The notes under the pieces were generated by a model. It saw only the letters and a list, made by a program, of their open reading frames with translations. It ran no database searches and was not told where the DNA came from. The translations under genes and the position numbers were made by a program. A stretch of 64,000 nucleotides of DNA from assembly GCA_034669045.1 (NCBI GenBank), contig JAXDOD010000080.1, positions 5,102 through 69,101 on the forward strand, written 5' to 3'. This document shows positions 1 to 9,586 of this stretch, one piece after another; positions within the stretch are counted from its first letter, which is position 1; each line of letters starts with the position of its first letter. This DNA is from VAZQ01 sp034669045. GTDB lineage: Bacteria; Pseudomonadota; Alphaproteobacteria; Rhizobiales; Xanthobacteraceae.

Positions 1-1
1 G

Positions 2-1150
2 CACCCGAAAGGCTGGACGCTGTTCCAGATCCTCGAGAACTACATCCGCCGCCGCCTGCAGGAGACCGGCTATGTCGAGGTGAACTCGCCGCAGCTCATG
101 GACCGCGAATTGTGGGTCAGGACCGGCCACATCCCGACCTACAACGACATGATGTTCCTCACCGCCGAGCGCGGCGAGGAGGTGGAGCGCGTCTACGCCA
201 TCAAGCCGATGAACTGTCCGGGGCACATCCAGATCTTCAAGAACGGGCTGAAGTCGTATCGCGACCTGCCGCTGAAGATCGCCGAATTCGGCAAGGTGCA
301 TCGCTTCGAGCCCTCGGGTGCCCTGCACGGGCTGATGCGCGTGCGCGCCTTCACCCAGGATGACGCCCATGTCTTCATCACCGAGAGCCAGATCGCCGAG
401 GAAACACTCAAGATCAATGATCTGATCCTGTCGATCTATGAGGACTTCGGCTTCGCGGACGTGAGCATCAAGTTCTCCGACCGGCCGGAGAAGCGCATCG
501 GCGAGGACGCGGTCTGGGACAAGGCGGAAGCCGCGCTGATGCAGGCGCTCGAAGCGTCAAAGCGGCCGTGGACCCTCAACAAGGGCGAAGGCGCCTTCTA
601 CGGCCCGAAGCTCGAATATGTCTTGCGCGACGCCATCGGGCGCGACTGGCAATGCGGCACCGTGCAGGTCGATCTCAACCTGCCCGGCCGGCTCGGCGCC
701 TTCTACATCGACGAGCACTCCAACAAGGTCACGCCGGTGATGCTGCACCGCGCCATGTTCGGCTCGCTCGAACGCTTCATCGGCGTGATGATCGAGCACT
801 ATGCCGGGCACATGCCGCTCTGGCTCTCGCCGCTGCAGGCTGTGGTGGCGACGATCACCGAGGATGCGGACGTCTACGCGCATGAGGTGGTCGCTGCCGC
901 GCGGCTTTCAGGGCTGCGCGTCGAGGGCGACCTGCGCAACGAGAAGATCAATTACAAGGTGCGCGAGCATTCGCTTGCCAAGGTGCCGGTGCTGCTGGTG
1001 GTCGGACGCAAGGAGGCGGCCGAGCGCAGCGTGTCGATCCGCCGCCTCGGCAAGGAGGGCCAGACCGTGATGCCGCTCGATACCGCGCTCGCCGCGCTCG
1101 CGGCCGAAGCCGTGCCGCCGGACGTGCGGAGGTTGCGCAAAGGGACCTGA
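2..1150 (+). CDS. thrS: Threonine--tRNA ligase, C-terminal part (5' end outside window)
   Basis: This is a class II aminoacyl-tRNA synthetase that charges tRNA-Thr in the cytoplasm. The reading frame is already open at base 2, upstream of the first Met, so the gene enters from the left and only about 382 of roughly 640 residues are present. The catalytic core carries the zinc-ligand regions MNCPGH and FTQDDAH, and the motif 3 region reads HRAMFGSLERF. It is followed by the C-terminal anticodon-binding domain (from about PLWLSPLQAVV, including KVPVLLVVGRKE). The N-terminal TGS and editing domains would lie outside the window. The identification is secure. Confidence 0.97.
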   Translation, partial: HPKGWTLFQILENYIRRRLQETGYVEVNSPQLMDRELWVRTGHIPTYNDMMFLTAERGEEVERVYAIKPMNCPGHIQIFKNGLKSYRDLPLKIAEFGKVHRFEPSGALHGLMRVRAFTQDDAHVFITESQIAEETLKINDLILSIYEDFGFADVSIKFSDRPEKRIGEDAVWDKAEAALMQALEASKRPWTLNKGEGAFYGPKLEYVLRDAIGRDWQCGTVQVDLNLPGRLGAFYIDEHSNKVTPVMLHRAMFGSLERFIGVMIEHYAGHMPLWLSPLQAVVATITEDADVYAHEVVAAARLSGLRVEGDLRNEKINYKVREHSLAKVPVLLVVGRKEAAERSVSIRRLGKEGQTVMPLDTALAALAAEAVPPDVRRLRKGT

Positions 1151-1423
1151 AACAGGACACTCCGGCAATCCAGCCGCTCCGGCTCGACTGCGTCGGGCAG
1201 GTCGAGCGGAAAATGGTCCCGCTCCCACGCTCGACCAGGATGACAAGGACATCGAGGCGGTCGCCCTACGTCCGTCCTTGAGGATACCTGCTTCATACCG
1301 CGCGCAACGAGCGATGAGTCGGCGCTTGGGGCGCCCTCCTGCCGCCGGCACGCCACCGCCGATGGCACCCGGCGAGTCTCGCCTCTAAGATGGGCCGCGC
1401 GGCAGCACGATAGGGAAGGCGCC

Positions 1424-3862
1424 ATGGCCCTTTACGACGCCTTCATCTCCTACAGCCACGCCAAGGACAAGCCGATCGCGGCGGCGCTGCAATCGGCGGT
1501 GCAGAAACTCGGCAAGCCCTGGTACCGGCGCCGTGCCTTGCGCATCTTCCGCGACGACACGTCGCTGTCCGCCACCCCGCAGCTCTGGCCCTCGATCGAA
1601 CGCGCGCTTGCGGATTCGCGTTTCCTGATCCTGCTGGCCTCGCCGGAGGCCGCGGCCTCGCACTGGGTCGGCAAGGAGGTGAGCTACTGGCTCGAGCACA
1701 AGGGCGCCGACACCCTCCTGATCGCGCTCACCGACGGCACTCTCGTCTGGGACGACGCCAGCGGCGACTTCGGCCGGCACGAGACTGGCCCGCTGCCGGC
1801 GGCGCTGCGCGGCCGCTTCCCGAGCGAGCCCAAATGGGAGGACATGAGCGCCTACCGCGGCGGCGCGGCTCCGCGCGACGCCAAGTTCATCGACCTCGCC
1901 GCCAATTTCGCGGCCGCGATCCATGGACTGCCGAAGGAGGATCTGCTTTCGCAGGAGGTGCGCCAGCAGCGGCGCGCGCTGATGCTCGCCTGGTCGGCGG
2001 CGGGCTCGCTGTTCGTGATCGGGGGACTTGCCGTCTGGCAGTGGACCCTTGCGGCCGAGCAGCGCAACCGCGCGGAGCGAACGCTGGCCACCGCGACCCG
2101 CACCACCGACACGTTGGTCTTCGATCTCGCCCAGGCGTTTCGCCGGCGCACCGGGATGCCGGTCGATCTCGTTCAGCTCATCCTCAAGCGCGTGCAGGAG
2201 CTGCAGACGCAGCTTTCGGAGGCGGGCGAACGGACGCCCGAGCTGCTGCGCCTGCAAGCGGTCGCGCTCGACGAGCTCTATTCGACCTATGTCTCGCTCG
2301 GCGACAGCAAGAGCGCGCTCGAGACCGCGGAACGCGGGCGGGCAATCCTGGAAAGCCTGCTCAAGGCGGCTCCCGGCAATATCCAGTACCAGCGAGATCT
2401 TGCGGTCGCGATCAACAACATCGGCGACGCGCGCTTCGCAACGACGGCGAAGTGGGACGAGGCGCTCGCCGTCTATCGTCAGGCGATGGCGATCATCGAG
2501 AAGCTCGTCACGGCGTTGCCGAACTCGGCGATCTTCCAACGCGACCTGTCGTTCTGCCTCAACAAGATCGCCGACATGCTGCTCGTCGGAGGACATCGGG
2601 ACGAGGCGCTCGCCAGCTACCGCAGGTCGCTCTCGATCACCGAAATGCTGGCCGCGAAGGAGCCGCGCCGGCTCGACCTGCAATCGGACCTGGCGTTCAC
2701 CCACAACCGCATCGCACTCCTGCTGAGCGAGACCGGCCGGGTCGCGGCGGCGCTCGATGAATACAAGGCGATCGTCGATATCCGCGAAAAGCTGGTTGCC
2801 GCCGACGCCCGCAACAGCACCTGGCAACGCGACCTCTTCCTGGGCTTGAGCCGGATGGGCGACGTGCTGGTCACGCTCGCGAGGAACGCGGAGGCGCTCG
2901 CCACCTTCACCCGGGCGCTTTCCATCATCGAGGCGCTCGCCGCCACCGACCTCCTCAACACGCAGTGGCAGCGCGACGTATCCATCGCTCACGATCAGAT
3001 CGGCGACGTGCGGCTCTCGGCGCGCGAGCCGCAGCAGGCGCTCGAGTCCTACCGCAAAGGCTTCGCCATCCGCGAAAACCTCGTGGCCCTCCATCCCGAG
3101 AGCCTGCTGTGGCAGCGCGACCTCGAAATCAGCCACAACAAGATCGGCGATGCGCTCCTCGCCTCGGGAAAGCCGGCGGACGCCGTTGCCGCGTTCGAGG
3201 CCGGGCTCGCCATCGCGCAAAAGCTTGCCCAAGTCGACCCGAACAACGCGTTGTGGCAGGGCGACCTGGCGGCTTGTTTCGGCAAGATCGGGGAGGCGGT
3301 GACCGCGAGCGACCGTCCGCGCGCGCGCGCCGCGTTCCAGAACGCGCTTGCCATCCGCGAGACGCTGGCGGAGCGCGACCCGGCCAACCTGAACTGGCAA
3401 AGGGACCTGGCGGTCGCCTACGAGCGCGTGGCGAGCCTGACCTATGGGGACGGCGACAAGGAGGGCGCGCTTGCGATCTACCGCACCGCGCTTCCGGTCC
3501 GCAAAAAGCTGGCCGCCGCCGACCCGGATAACGTGCAACGGCAGCGCGACATGGCGACCAACCTTGACCGGATCGGGAGCATTCTCATCGAGCTCGAGCG
3601 CAAGGACGAAGCCCGCGATGCGCTTCGCGAAGGTCTGGCGATCATCGAGAGGCTGGCGATGGCCGCGCCCGATTCGATCCAGTGGCAGTTGGATCTCGTC
3701 ACGGTGCTGTTCAAGCTCGCCTATGCGAATGACGATCCGCGCGCGCGGCTCGAACAGGCGCGCGATATCATTCGCAAGCTCGAAGCCGACGGCAAGCTCA
3801 GCGCCGCGCAGAAGAGCTGGATCGAACTGATCGACTACAGCCTGGCGAACCTGCCGAACTGA
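1424..3862 (+). CDS. TIR domain - transmembrane - TPR-like repeat protein
   Basis: This 812-residue protein begins with a TIR domain (about 1-165; start MALYDAFISYSHAKDKP). The segment SHWVGKEVSYWL places a Glu (residue 85) where NAD-consuming bacterial TIR domains carry their catalytic Glu. One hydrophobic helix (about 189-210) follows. The rest is about ten repeats of roughly 50 residues, each with a WQRDL-like motif (QRDLAVAINNIGD, WQRDLEISHNKIGD, WQRDLAVAYERVA), resembling TPR units. TIR-TM-repeat proteins are widespread in bacteria and are suspected signalling or stress/defence proteins, but no partner gene is evident here. Whether it degrades NAD cannot be read from sequence. Confidence 0.85.
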   Translation: MALYDAFISYSHAKDKPIAAALQSAVQKLGKPWYRRRALRIFRDDTSLSATPQLWPSIERALADSRFLILLASPEAAASHWVGKEVSYWLEHKGADTLLIALTDGTLVWDDASGDFGRHETGPLPAALRGRFPSEPKWEDMSAYRGGAAPRDAKFIDLAANFAAAIHGLPKEDLLSQEVRQQRRALMLAWSAAGSLFVIGGLAVWQWTLAAEQRNRAERTLATATRTTDTLVFDLAQAFRRRTGMPVDLVQLILKRVQELQTQLSEAGERTPELLRLQAVALDELYSTYVSLGDSKSALETAERGRAILESLLKAAPGNIQYQRDLAVAINNIGDARFATTAKWDEALAVYRQAMAIIEKLVTALPNSAIFQRDLSFCLNKIADMLLVGGHRDEALASYRRSLSITEMLAAKEPRRLDLQSDLAFTHNRIALLLSETGRVAAALDEYKAIVDIREKLVAADARNSTWQRDLFLGLSRMGDVLVTLARNAEALATFTRALSIIEALAATDLLNTQWQRDVSIAHDQIGDVRLSAREPQQALESYRKGFAIRENLVALHPESLLWQRDLEISHNKIGDALLASGKPADAVAAFEAGLAIAQKLAQVDPNNALWQGDLAACFGKIGEAVTASDRPRARAAFQNALAIRETLAERDPANLNWQRDLAVAYERVASLTYGDGDKEGALAIYRTALPVRKKLAAADPDNVQRQRDMATNLDRIGSILIELERKDEARDALREGLAIIERLAMAAPDSIQWQLDLVTVLFKLAYANDDPRARLEQARDIIRKLEADGKLSAAQKSWIELIDYSLANLPN

Positions 3863-3870
3863 CGCCGGCG

Positions 3871-4917
3871 TCAGCGCGCCAGCACCTCGACCTCGCCATC
3901 GACGCCGGTGATGACCTTGAAGGCGCGCTCGTAGGACTTGCCGTCGTTGCGCGCGATGGCGCGGTAGTCGCCCTCGGCCAGGATCATGCGCGGGAACGCG
4001 CCGGTCGATTCCTTGATCACGTCGCCGCCGGGCGTGAGCACCGACCACTGCGTATTGGCGCGCGCCTCGCCGCCCCAGTCGCTGACGAGCTTGAGCGTGA
4101 TGACCGCGGCGCGATGGGTGACGGCGGCGTCGGTGAGCTTGCCGGTCTGCACGCGGATGTCGGAACGCACCACCGAATTGGCATCGCCGTAGTTCGACAC
4201 GATGTGGTAGGTGCCTTCGGCGACCAGGATCACGTCGCCGGTCTGCACCGTCTGTACGATCGGACGCTTGTCGCCGGGCTCGAACTGGCTGCCCTTGTAG
4301 AGGTCGAACGAGATCTGTCCTTGCGGGATGCGCACGTCGCCGACCTTGCCTTCGATGCGCAACCCGCCCGCGGCAATTTCGAACACCTCGCGGACCGATT
4401 CACCCGCGCGCAGTTGCACGGTCTTGGTCGCGCTCGCCAGTCCGAAGCCGACGTGGATCACATAGGCGCCCGGGGCCAAGGCGAAGGTCGGTGCGGCGGC
4501 CTTGTCCTCCTTGACCGGACGCAGCGCGCCCTGGTCCGGCTTGGTGGGATAGATCCGCCAGTGCAGGCCGCCGTTGATGGCGGGCATGTCGCGGCCGAAA
4601 CGCGCGCTCACCGCAAGCGGCACCTGTCCGGAGGGGATCGCCGGGTTGTGCGGAGCGGCAGGCGCTGCGCTCGCCGGCGGCGGCAGCGATTGCAGCATCG
4701 GTCCCTTCGGCGCAGGGGCTGGAATGCCGCCGCCGCCCGGCGCCACCAGGCTTTGCGCCGGACCAGGCGTGGCGCCCGGCACGTCGGCGGGCGGCCGCAA
4801 CACCGGAGAAGGGTCGAAGAATTGCGCGTAAGTTGTTGCCGGCAGTGCAAAAAGTCCCACGGCAATGGCCAATATAAACCGGCCCCCGCTGCCCGCGCTG
4901 GTCGCTGCGATCCTCAT
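3871..4917 (-). CDS. Secreted conserved hypothetical protein
   Basis: This 348-residue protein has a cleavable signal peptide (about 1-31, ending ALPATTYAQ), a Pro/Ala-rich linker (to about 95), and then a periplasmic region. That region holds at least three similar beta-rich segments of the type GAYVIHVGFGLAS, GTYHIVSNYGDAN and EGDYRAIARNDGK. These look like carboxypeptidase-regulatory or PEGA-like beta-sandwich units. I do not recognise a specific function. It is convergent with the TIR gene (8 nt between the stops). It most likely sits in the periplasm and may bind envelope components. Confidence 0.7.
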   Translation of the reverse strand: MRIAATSAGSGGRFILAIAVGLFALPATTYAQFFDPSPVLRPPADVPGATPGPAQSLVAPGGGGIPAPAPKGPMLQSLPPPASAAPAAPHNPAIPSGQVPLAVSARFGRDMPAINGGLHWRIYPTKPDQGALRPVKEDKAAAPTFALAPGAYVIHVGFGLASATKTVQLRAGESVREVFEIAAGGLRIEGKVGDVRIPQGQISFDLYKGSQFEPGDKRPIVQTVQTGDVILVAEGTYHIVSNYGDANSVVRSDIRVQTGKLTDAAVTHRAAVITLKLVSDWGGEARANTQWSVLTPGGDVIKESTGAFPRMILAEGDYRAIARNDGKSYERAFKVITGVDGEVEVLAR

Positions 4918-5019
4918 TGGAACCGTATTTCGACGGAAATCGCGGCAAATTCAAGCCACGCCCAACGTTTGTCACCACGGAGGCCGTATGATAGGCGCAG
5001 AGCCACAACGGACGAAACA

Positions 5020-5589
5020 ATGGCCGACGCCCTCCAACTGCTGCAAACCCGGCGTTCCCTCAAGCCGATCGAGTTGACCGGCCCCGCCCCCTCGCCGGCC
5101 GAAGTCGACACCCTGCTGACGATCGCCTCGCGCGTGCCCGACCATGGCAAGCTCACGCCCTGGCGCTTCATCGTGTTCGAAGGCGAGGCGCGACTCGCCG
5201 CCGGCGCCGCCATCGAGGCGGCGTTCCGCGCCAAGTATCCGGACGCCAAGCCCGAGCAGATCGACTACGAGCACAAGCGCCTTGCGCGCGCCCCGCTCGT
5301 CATCGCGGTGGTGAGCCGCGCCGGCCCGCATGTGAAGATCCCGGAATGGGAGCAGGTGCTTTCCGCCGGCGCCGCCGCCATGAGTCTCGTGCTCGCCGCG
5401 CACGCGCTCGGCTACGGGGCGAACTGGATCACCGAATGGTACGCCTACGACCGCCGCGTGCTCGATGCGCTTGGCCTCAAGGAGAACGAGAAGATCGCGG
5501 GCTTCATCCACATCGGCAAGCCGGTCAACCCGCCGGAGGACCGGCCGCGGCCGCCGCTCGGCGAGATCGCGACGCGTTACGGCGCCTGA
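5020..5589 (+). CDS. Nitroreductase family protein (YdjA-like)
   Basis: The 189-residue product matches small FMN-dependent nitroreductases: LQTRRSLKPIELTGP at the N-terminus (the usual RRS phosphate-contacting start), SRVPDHGKLTPWRF, and the GYGANWITEWYAYD region followed by GFIHIGKP near the C-terminus. These homodimers reduce nitroaromatics or quinones with NAD(P)H. The ATG at 5020 gives the family's normal length; the open frame upstream of it has no family similarity. It stands alone between two minus-strand genes, so the physiological substrate is unknown. Confidence 0.9.
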   Translation: MADALQLLQTRRSLKPIELTGPAPSPAEVDTLLTIASRVPDHGKLTPWRFIVFEGEARLAAGAAIEAAFRAKYPDAKPEQIDYEHKRLARAPLVIAVVSRAGPHVKIPEWEQVLSAGAAAMSLVLAAHALGYGANWITEWYAYDRRVLDALGLKENEKIAGFIHIGKPVNPPEDRPRPPLGEIATRYGA

Positions 5590-5617
5590 GTTGCCGCAGG
5601 CGGCCGTCTTCGATGGC

Positions 5618-6772
5618 TCATTTCACCCCCAGGCGCGCGTATTCAGCCTCGATCGCCGGGTGGCGCTCCCTCGCCTCCGTGACATCGGCGTTGCCGCCCT
5701 CGCCGTCACCCTGCTTCAGCTTCGCCATCCCGCGGCCGTAGAGCGAGCCCATGTCCCTCGGGTCGAGCCGGAACGCCGCGTCGAAATCCGCGATCGCCGC
5801 AACATGATCGCCTTTGCGATAGCGCACGATGGCGCGCCCGTTGAGGGCGAGCTGATACCGGGGATCGAGCCGGATCGCCTCGTCGTAATCCGCAAGGGCG
5901 CGGTCGAGCTCGCCCCGTTGCGAATTGACCGAGGCGCGGTTGTTGAACGCCATGACAAAGGTCGGTTGCAGCCTGATGGCGGCGCTGAAATCCGCGATGG
6001 CGGCATCGTCGTCGCGCCGTTCGCGGTGGATGGCGCCGCGGATGTTGAAGGCGTCGGTCGCACCGGGATCGAGCCGGATCGCCTCGTCGAGATCGGCGAG
6101 GGCACGGTCGTAGTCGCCCTTGTAGAAGTACAACTGCCCGCGCGTTTCGAACCCATAGGTGAAGTTCGGATTGAGCCGCACGGCCTGGGTGAAATCAGCG
6201 ATCGCCGCGTCCATGTCGCGCTTGCGCAGATAGGCGTCGGCACGCATGGCAAAGGCGGTGAAGTTACTGTCATCGAGACCGATCGACGCGCCGTAATCCA
6301 GGATGGCACGGTCATAGTCTCCCTTCGCCGCATAGGCGACGCCCTGGCCCATGGGCGGACGCGCCCAGACCGGCGACAGCCGCATCGCCTGGCTGAAGTC
6401 GTCGAGCGCGCGGTCGAAGTCGCGTGTGAGGAGGTGCAGGTCGCCGCGGTTGGAGAACGAGGCGGCATCGTTCGGATCGCGCGCCAGCGCTTCGGTGTAG
6501 TCGGCGATGGCGCGGCCGGCGTCGTGCTTGTCCTGGTAGGCTTGAGCGCGATTGTGGAACGCCACGGCAAGCTCGGCCGGGGTCGCGCTGCCCGATTGGA
6601 TGACCGCCGTGCAGCTCGCGACGGCCTGCTCGGGCGGGAGCCCGCCTTGGAGGCACAAGGCCTTGTCGTCCGCCCCCTGCGTCCATGCCGGCGCCAGCGC
6701 GGCAGCGGCCCTGAACGCGGCACCCGCGAGGACGAACGGCCGTCGAACACGTGCGGCAAGGCTGCGATGCAA
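5618..6772 (-). CDS. Secreted tetratricopeptide repeat protein
   Basis: The 384-residue protein starts with a hydrophobic Ala-rich export signal (about 1-33) followed by CLQGGLPPEQAVASC. It then has eight or nine canonical 34-residue TPR units with the AIADYTEAL...DPNDA...NRGDLH pattern. Such proteins are periplasmic scaffolds in Hyphomicrobiales. The best start is a TTG at 6772, because no ATG lies before the signal sequence, so the exact N-terminus is uncertain. The gene converges with the nitroreductase gene and is divergent from the flavin-reductase-like gene. Confidence 0.82.
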   Translation of the reverse strand: MHRSLAARVRRPFVLAGAAFRAAAALAPAWTQGADDKALCLQGGLPPEQAVASCTAVIQSGSATPAELAVAFHNRAQAYQDKHDAGRAIADYTEALARDPNDAASFSNRGDLHLLTRDFDRALDDFSQAMRLSPVWARPPMGQGVAYAAKGDYDRAILDYGASIGLDDSNFTAFAMRADAYLRKRDMDAAIADFTQAVRLNPNFTYGFETRGQLYFYKGDYDRALADLDEAIRLDPGATDAFNIRGAIHRERRDDDAAIADFSAAIRLQPTFVMAFNNRASVNSQRGELDRALADYDEAIRLDPRYQLALNGRAIVRYRKGDHVAAIADFDAAFRLDPRDMGSLYGRGMAKLKQGDGEGGNADVTEARERHPAIEAEYARLGVK

Positions 6773-7010
6773 AGCCAGGTCCTCCAGCCGCCGATCAGTC
6801 GTCGCCGGTCGGGCCTAGGCACAGGTAGGCGCAAGGATCGACGGGAGCAACTGCCGGCGCGGCGGCGCGAGACTCCGGCGAGGTGCGTTGTATACTGCAA
6901 CGGCGGCGGCCTTTGTCAGGCCGCCGTGCAATGTCCGGGCCGGACGCTCCGCGATCGCCGACCGGCCCCGGTGCCTCCCGTCTCCGGCGATCCCAACCTG
7001 ATGGGCGACG

Positions 7011-7646
7011 ATGTTCTACGACACCAGCAAGAACGACCACGGACTGCCCTACAATCCGTTCAAGGCGATCGTCGCGCCGCGGCCGGTCGGCTGGATCACC
7101 TCCATGAACCGCAAGGGCGAGATCAACCTCGCGCCCTATTCGTTCTTCAACGCGGTGTCGGATGCCCCGCCGATCGTCATGTTCTCCAGCGACGGCTACA
7201 AGGACTCGCTGTCCTTCATCGCGGAGACCAAGGAATTCGTATGCAACCTCGCGGTCCTCGATCTGCTGCAGGCCGTGGTGACGACCGGAGTCTCGTATCC
7301 GCGCGGCGTCAATGAAATGATCGAAGCCGGGCTCGATCCGGTCGCCTCGCGCCTGGTGCGGCCGCCGCGTGTCAAGGCATCGCCCTGCGCGCTCGAATGC
7401 AGGTTGCTGCAGATCGTCGATCTCGACGATCTCGACGGCAAGCCGGCGCACCGGCACGTTGCCTTCGGGCAGGTGGTCGGCGTGCACATCGACGAGCGCT
7501 TCATCAAGAGCGGCCGGCTCGACACCGCGGCGATGCAACCGATCGCGCGATGCGGTTACGCCGATTATGCGGTGGTGGACAAGGTGATCCCGGTCATCAA
7601 GCCAAGCAAGACCCCGGCGGTGGTGAAAACGCAGGCCGCGGAATGA
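7011..7646 (+). CDS. Flavin reductase-like domain protein (DIM6/NTAB family)
   Basis: The 211-residue protein has the FMN-binding split-barrel features of the flavin reductase-like family: PYNPFKAIVAPRPVGWITS, INLAPYSFFNAVSDAPP and a C-terminal RCGYADYAVVD. Relatives bind FMN or reduce flavins for monooxygenases and some act in catabolic operons. No monooxygenase gene is adjacent, so the partner is unknown. Confidence 0.88.
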   Translation: MFYDTSKNDHGLPYNPFKAIVAPRPVGWITSMNRKGEINLAPYSFFNAVSDAPPIVMFSSDGYKDSLSFIAETKEFVCNLAVLDLLQAVVTTGVSYPRGVNEMIEAGLDPVASRLVRPPRVKASPCALECRLLQIVDLDDLDGKPAHRHVAFGQVVGVHIDERFIKSGRLDTAAMQPIARCGYADYAVVDKVIPVIKPSKTPAVVKTQAAE

Positions 7647-7849
7647 CGCTTTCGCTGCACCCGAAACAACCTGGTGGATGAGCTCCGCATCCGCGCGCAC
7701 GCCCCGGCACCGCCGCCGTCAGGCCGCATTGCGACGTTACCCTCCGAGCGTCGCCATCCACTGCCGGCCGGCCTTCACCATAAGGCGATGATGCGCTTGC
7801 TCCCCTGCCGGAGCCCTCCGATCATCCGTGCAACAGAAAGACAACCTCC

Positions 7850-8845
7850 GTGCTGCAAGGACTGCTCCGCCGCACTCAAACGGGCGACCGCTCCGTGGAG
7901 GCCGACGAATCCTCCCCGGCGGCCACAGGCCGGCCATCGATCGGGCTCGCGCTCGGCGGCGGGGCCGCGCGCGGCTTCGCCCATATCGGCGTGCTGCAGA
8001 CGCTGCTGGCGCATGGGCTCAAGCCGGATGTGGTCGCCGGGACCTCGATGGGCGCGGTGATCGGCGGCTGCTATGCCGCCGGAGAGCTCGACGACATCGC
8101 CGCCTGGGCGCGCGGGCTCACGCGCCGCCGCATCCTGGGCTACCTCGATGTGAGCCTCGCGGGCTCGGGCCTGATCAGCGGCGGACGGCTCGCTCGGCGG
8201 CTCGAGGCTAGCATCGGGCGGAGCAAGATCGAGGCGCTCGACACCCGCTTTGCCGCGATCGCGACCGAGATCGACACCGGCCATGAGGTCTGGCTCACGC
8301 GCGGACGCCTGCTCGAGGCGTTGCGCGCCTCCTATGCGCTGCCGGGCGTGTTCGCGCCGGTCCGCGTCGGCGGCCGCTGGCTGGTCGACGGCGCCCTGGT
8401 CAATCCGGTGCCGGTGTCGGCTGCACGCGCGTTCGGCGCCCGCCTCGTCATCGGCGTGAGCACCAACGCGGACCTGTTCGGCCGCGGCAGCACGATCTTC
8501 AGCCACGGCTTCGACGAGGACGAGGAACCGGCAGGCACGGATCCCGCCTCCGAACGACGCTGGCGCGGAAAGCTCGGCGTGCAAAAATTTCTCAAGCGCC
8601 AACTGGTCGGCAGCGAAGGCCGCCCCGGCCTGCCCAAGGTCATGATCGAAGCCTACAACGTCATGCAGGATCGCATCACGCGCGCGCGGCTGGCGGGCGA
8701 CCCCGCCGACATCATGATCAGTCCGCGCGTCGGCCACATCGGCATGTTCGATTTCCACTGCGCCGAGGAAGCGATCCGGCTCGGCGCCGAAGCGGCCGAG
8801 AAGGCGCTCGAAACGATCGACGAGGCCAGCAAGGCGCTGGCCTGA
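7850..8845 (+). CDS. Patatin-like phospholipase (RssA-type)
   Basis: This is a 331-residue serine lipase-like protein of the patatin family. It has the oxyanion-hole glycine run LGGGAARGFAHIG (about 35-47), the nucleophile elbow GTSMG (Ser66) and the catalytic Asp motif DGALVNPVPV (Asp180), so the Ser-Asp dyad is complete. It starts at a GTG. There is no signal peptide, so it probably acts at the inner face of the membrane as a phospholipase A or acyl hydrolase. The physiological substrate is not known. Confidence 0.9.
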   Translation: MLQGLLRRTQTGDRSVEADESSPAATGRPSIGLALGGGAARGFAHIGVLQTLLAHGLKPDVVAGTSMGAVIGGCYAAGELDDIAAWARGLTRRRILGYLDVSLAGSGLISGGRLARRLEASIGRSKIEALDTRFAAIATEIDTGHEVWLTRGRLLEALRASYALPGVFAPVRVGGRWLVDGALVNPVPVSAARAFGARLVIGVSTNADLFGRGSTIFSHGFDEDEEPAGTDPASERRWRGKLGVQKFLKRQLVGSEGRPGLPKVMIEAYNVMQDRITRARLAGDPADIMISPRVGHIGMFDFHCAEEAIRLGAEAAEKALETIDEASKALA

Positions 8846-8902
8846 GGCGACCTCGCAGGAGTCCAGTGTCGGTGAATTGCGTGGGCAGCGGCCCGATGGA
8901 CC

Positions 8903-9334
8903 TCACGCGGTCTGGATGTAATCGCGCAACGCCTCGGTCTCGTGCTCCATTTCACCGAGCCGGTACTTGACCACGTCGCCGATCGAGACAATGCCGATCA
9001 GCCGGTCCTGCTCGACCACCGGCACATGGCGGAACTTGCCCGTGGTCATCTGCTCCATCAGGGCGTTGACCTTGTCCGCCTGCGTGCAGGTCGACACCTT
9101 GCGCGTCATCACCAGTGCCAGCGGCTGTTTCAGCGCCGCCGCGCCCTGATCGGCCAGCGCGCGCACGACATCGCGTTCCGACAGGATGCCGATCACGCGC
9201 CGCTCGGGGCCGAGCACGACCAGCGCGCCGATGTGTTGCTCGGCGAGCAGCGCGATCGCGGCTTCCAGCGTCGCGATCGGTTCGATGGTCGTGACGTTGC
9301 TGCCCTTGCTGGAGAGAATGGCGTTGACTGTCAT
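8903..9334 (-). CDS. CBS domain-containing protein
   Basis: The 143-residue protein consists of two CBS motifs forming one Bateman module (about 10-65 and 75-130; typical strings GALVVLGPERRVIGILSERD and RHVPVVEQDRLIGIVSIGD). Such stand-alone modules bind adenine nucleotides and regulate partners. The start MTVNAILSSKG at 9334 is chosen because a strong GGGAGG ribosome-binding site lies 6 nt upstream; the longer open frame has no family similarity. The ribosome-binding site lies in a perfect 14-bp tandem duplication. Confidence 0.9.
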   Translation of the reverse strand: MTVNAILSSKGSNVTTIEPIATLEAAIALLAEQHIGALVVLGPERRVIGILSERDVVRALADQGAAALKQPLALVMTRKVSTCTQADKVNALMEQMTTGKFRHVPVVEQDRLIGIVSIGDVVKYRLGEMEHETEALRDYIQTA

Positions 9335-9335
9335 T

Positions 9336-9363
9336 GGTCGCCTCCCTTGGGTCGCCTCCCTTG
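9336..9363 (-). repeat. 14-bp tandem duplication carrying the ribosome-binding site
   Basis: Two adjacent perfect copies of GGTCGCCTCCCTTG (plus-strand reading; 9336-9349 and 9350-9363) precede the CBS gene start. On the coding strand each copy contains a GGGAGG Shine-Dalgarno sequence. Only the start-proximal copy is at functional spacing. Confidence 0.8.
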
Positions 9364-9586
9364 ACCGTGCGGCATCCGAGCTAATGAATAACGCTCGCAT
9401 GCATTGCGCAGTTCCGTCCCGCCTCAGCGCGCCGTGTCGGCATTCCATTGCTCAGCGCGAGAAAGTATCGCGCCGAGTCGCTGGGACGTCAAAATGATCG
9501 GCTCGAAATACGGCCGACGCAAGACTCGCGTGCTGGCGCGCTGAATTATGACTTATCGTTTTTAGTGATGGTCGGTCTTTTTTTGT

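Noticed and set aside
1385..4048. 887-codon open frame on the minus strand
   Set aside because: It is antisense to the TIR-TPR gene; long antisense frames are common in GC-rich DNA and the translation is low-complexity Arg/Val/Gly-rich without family features.
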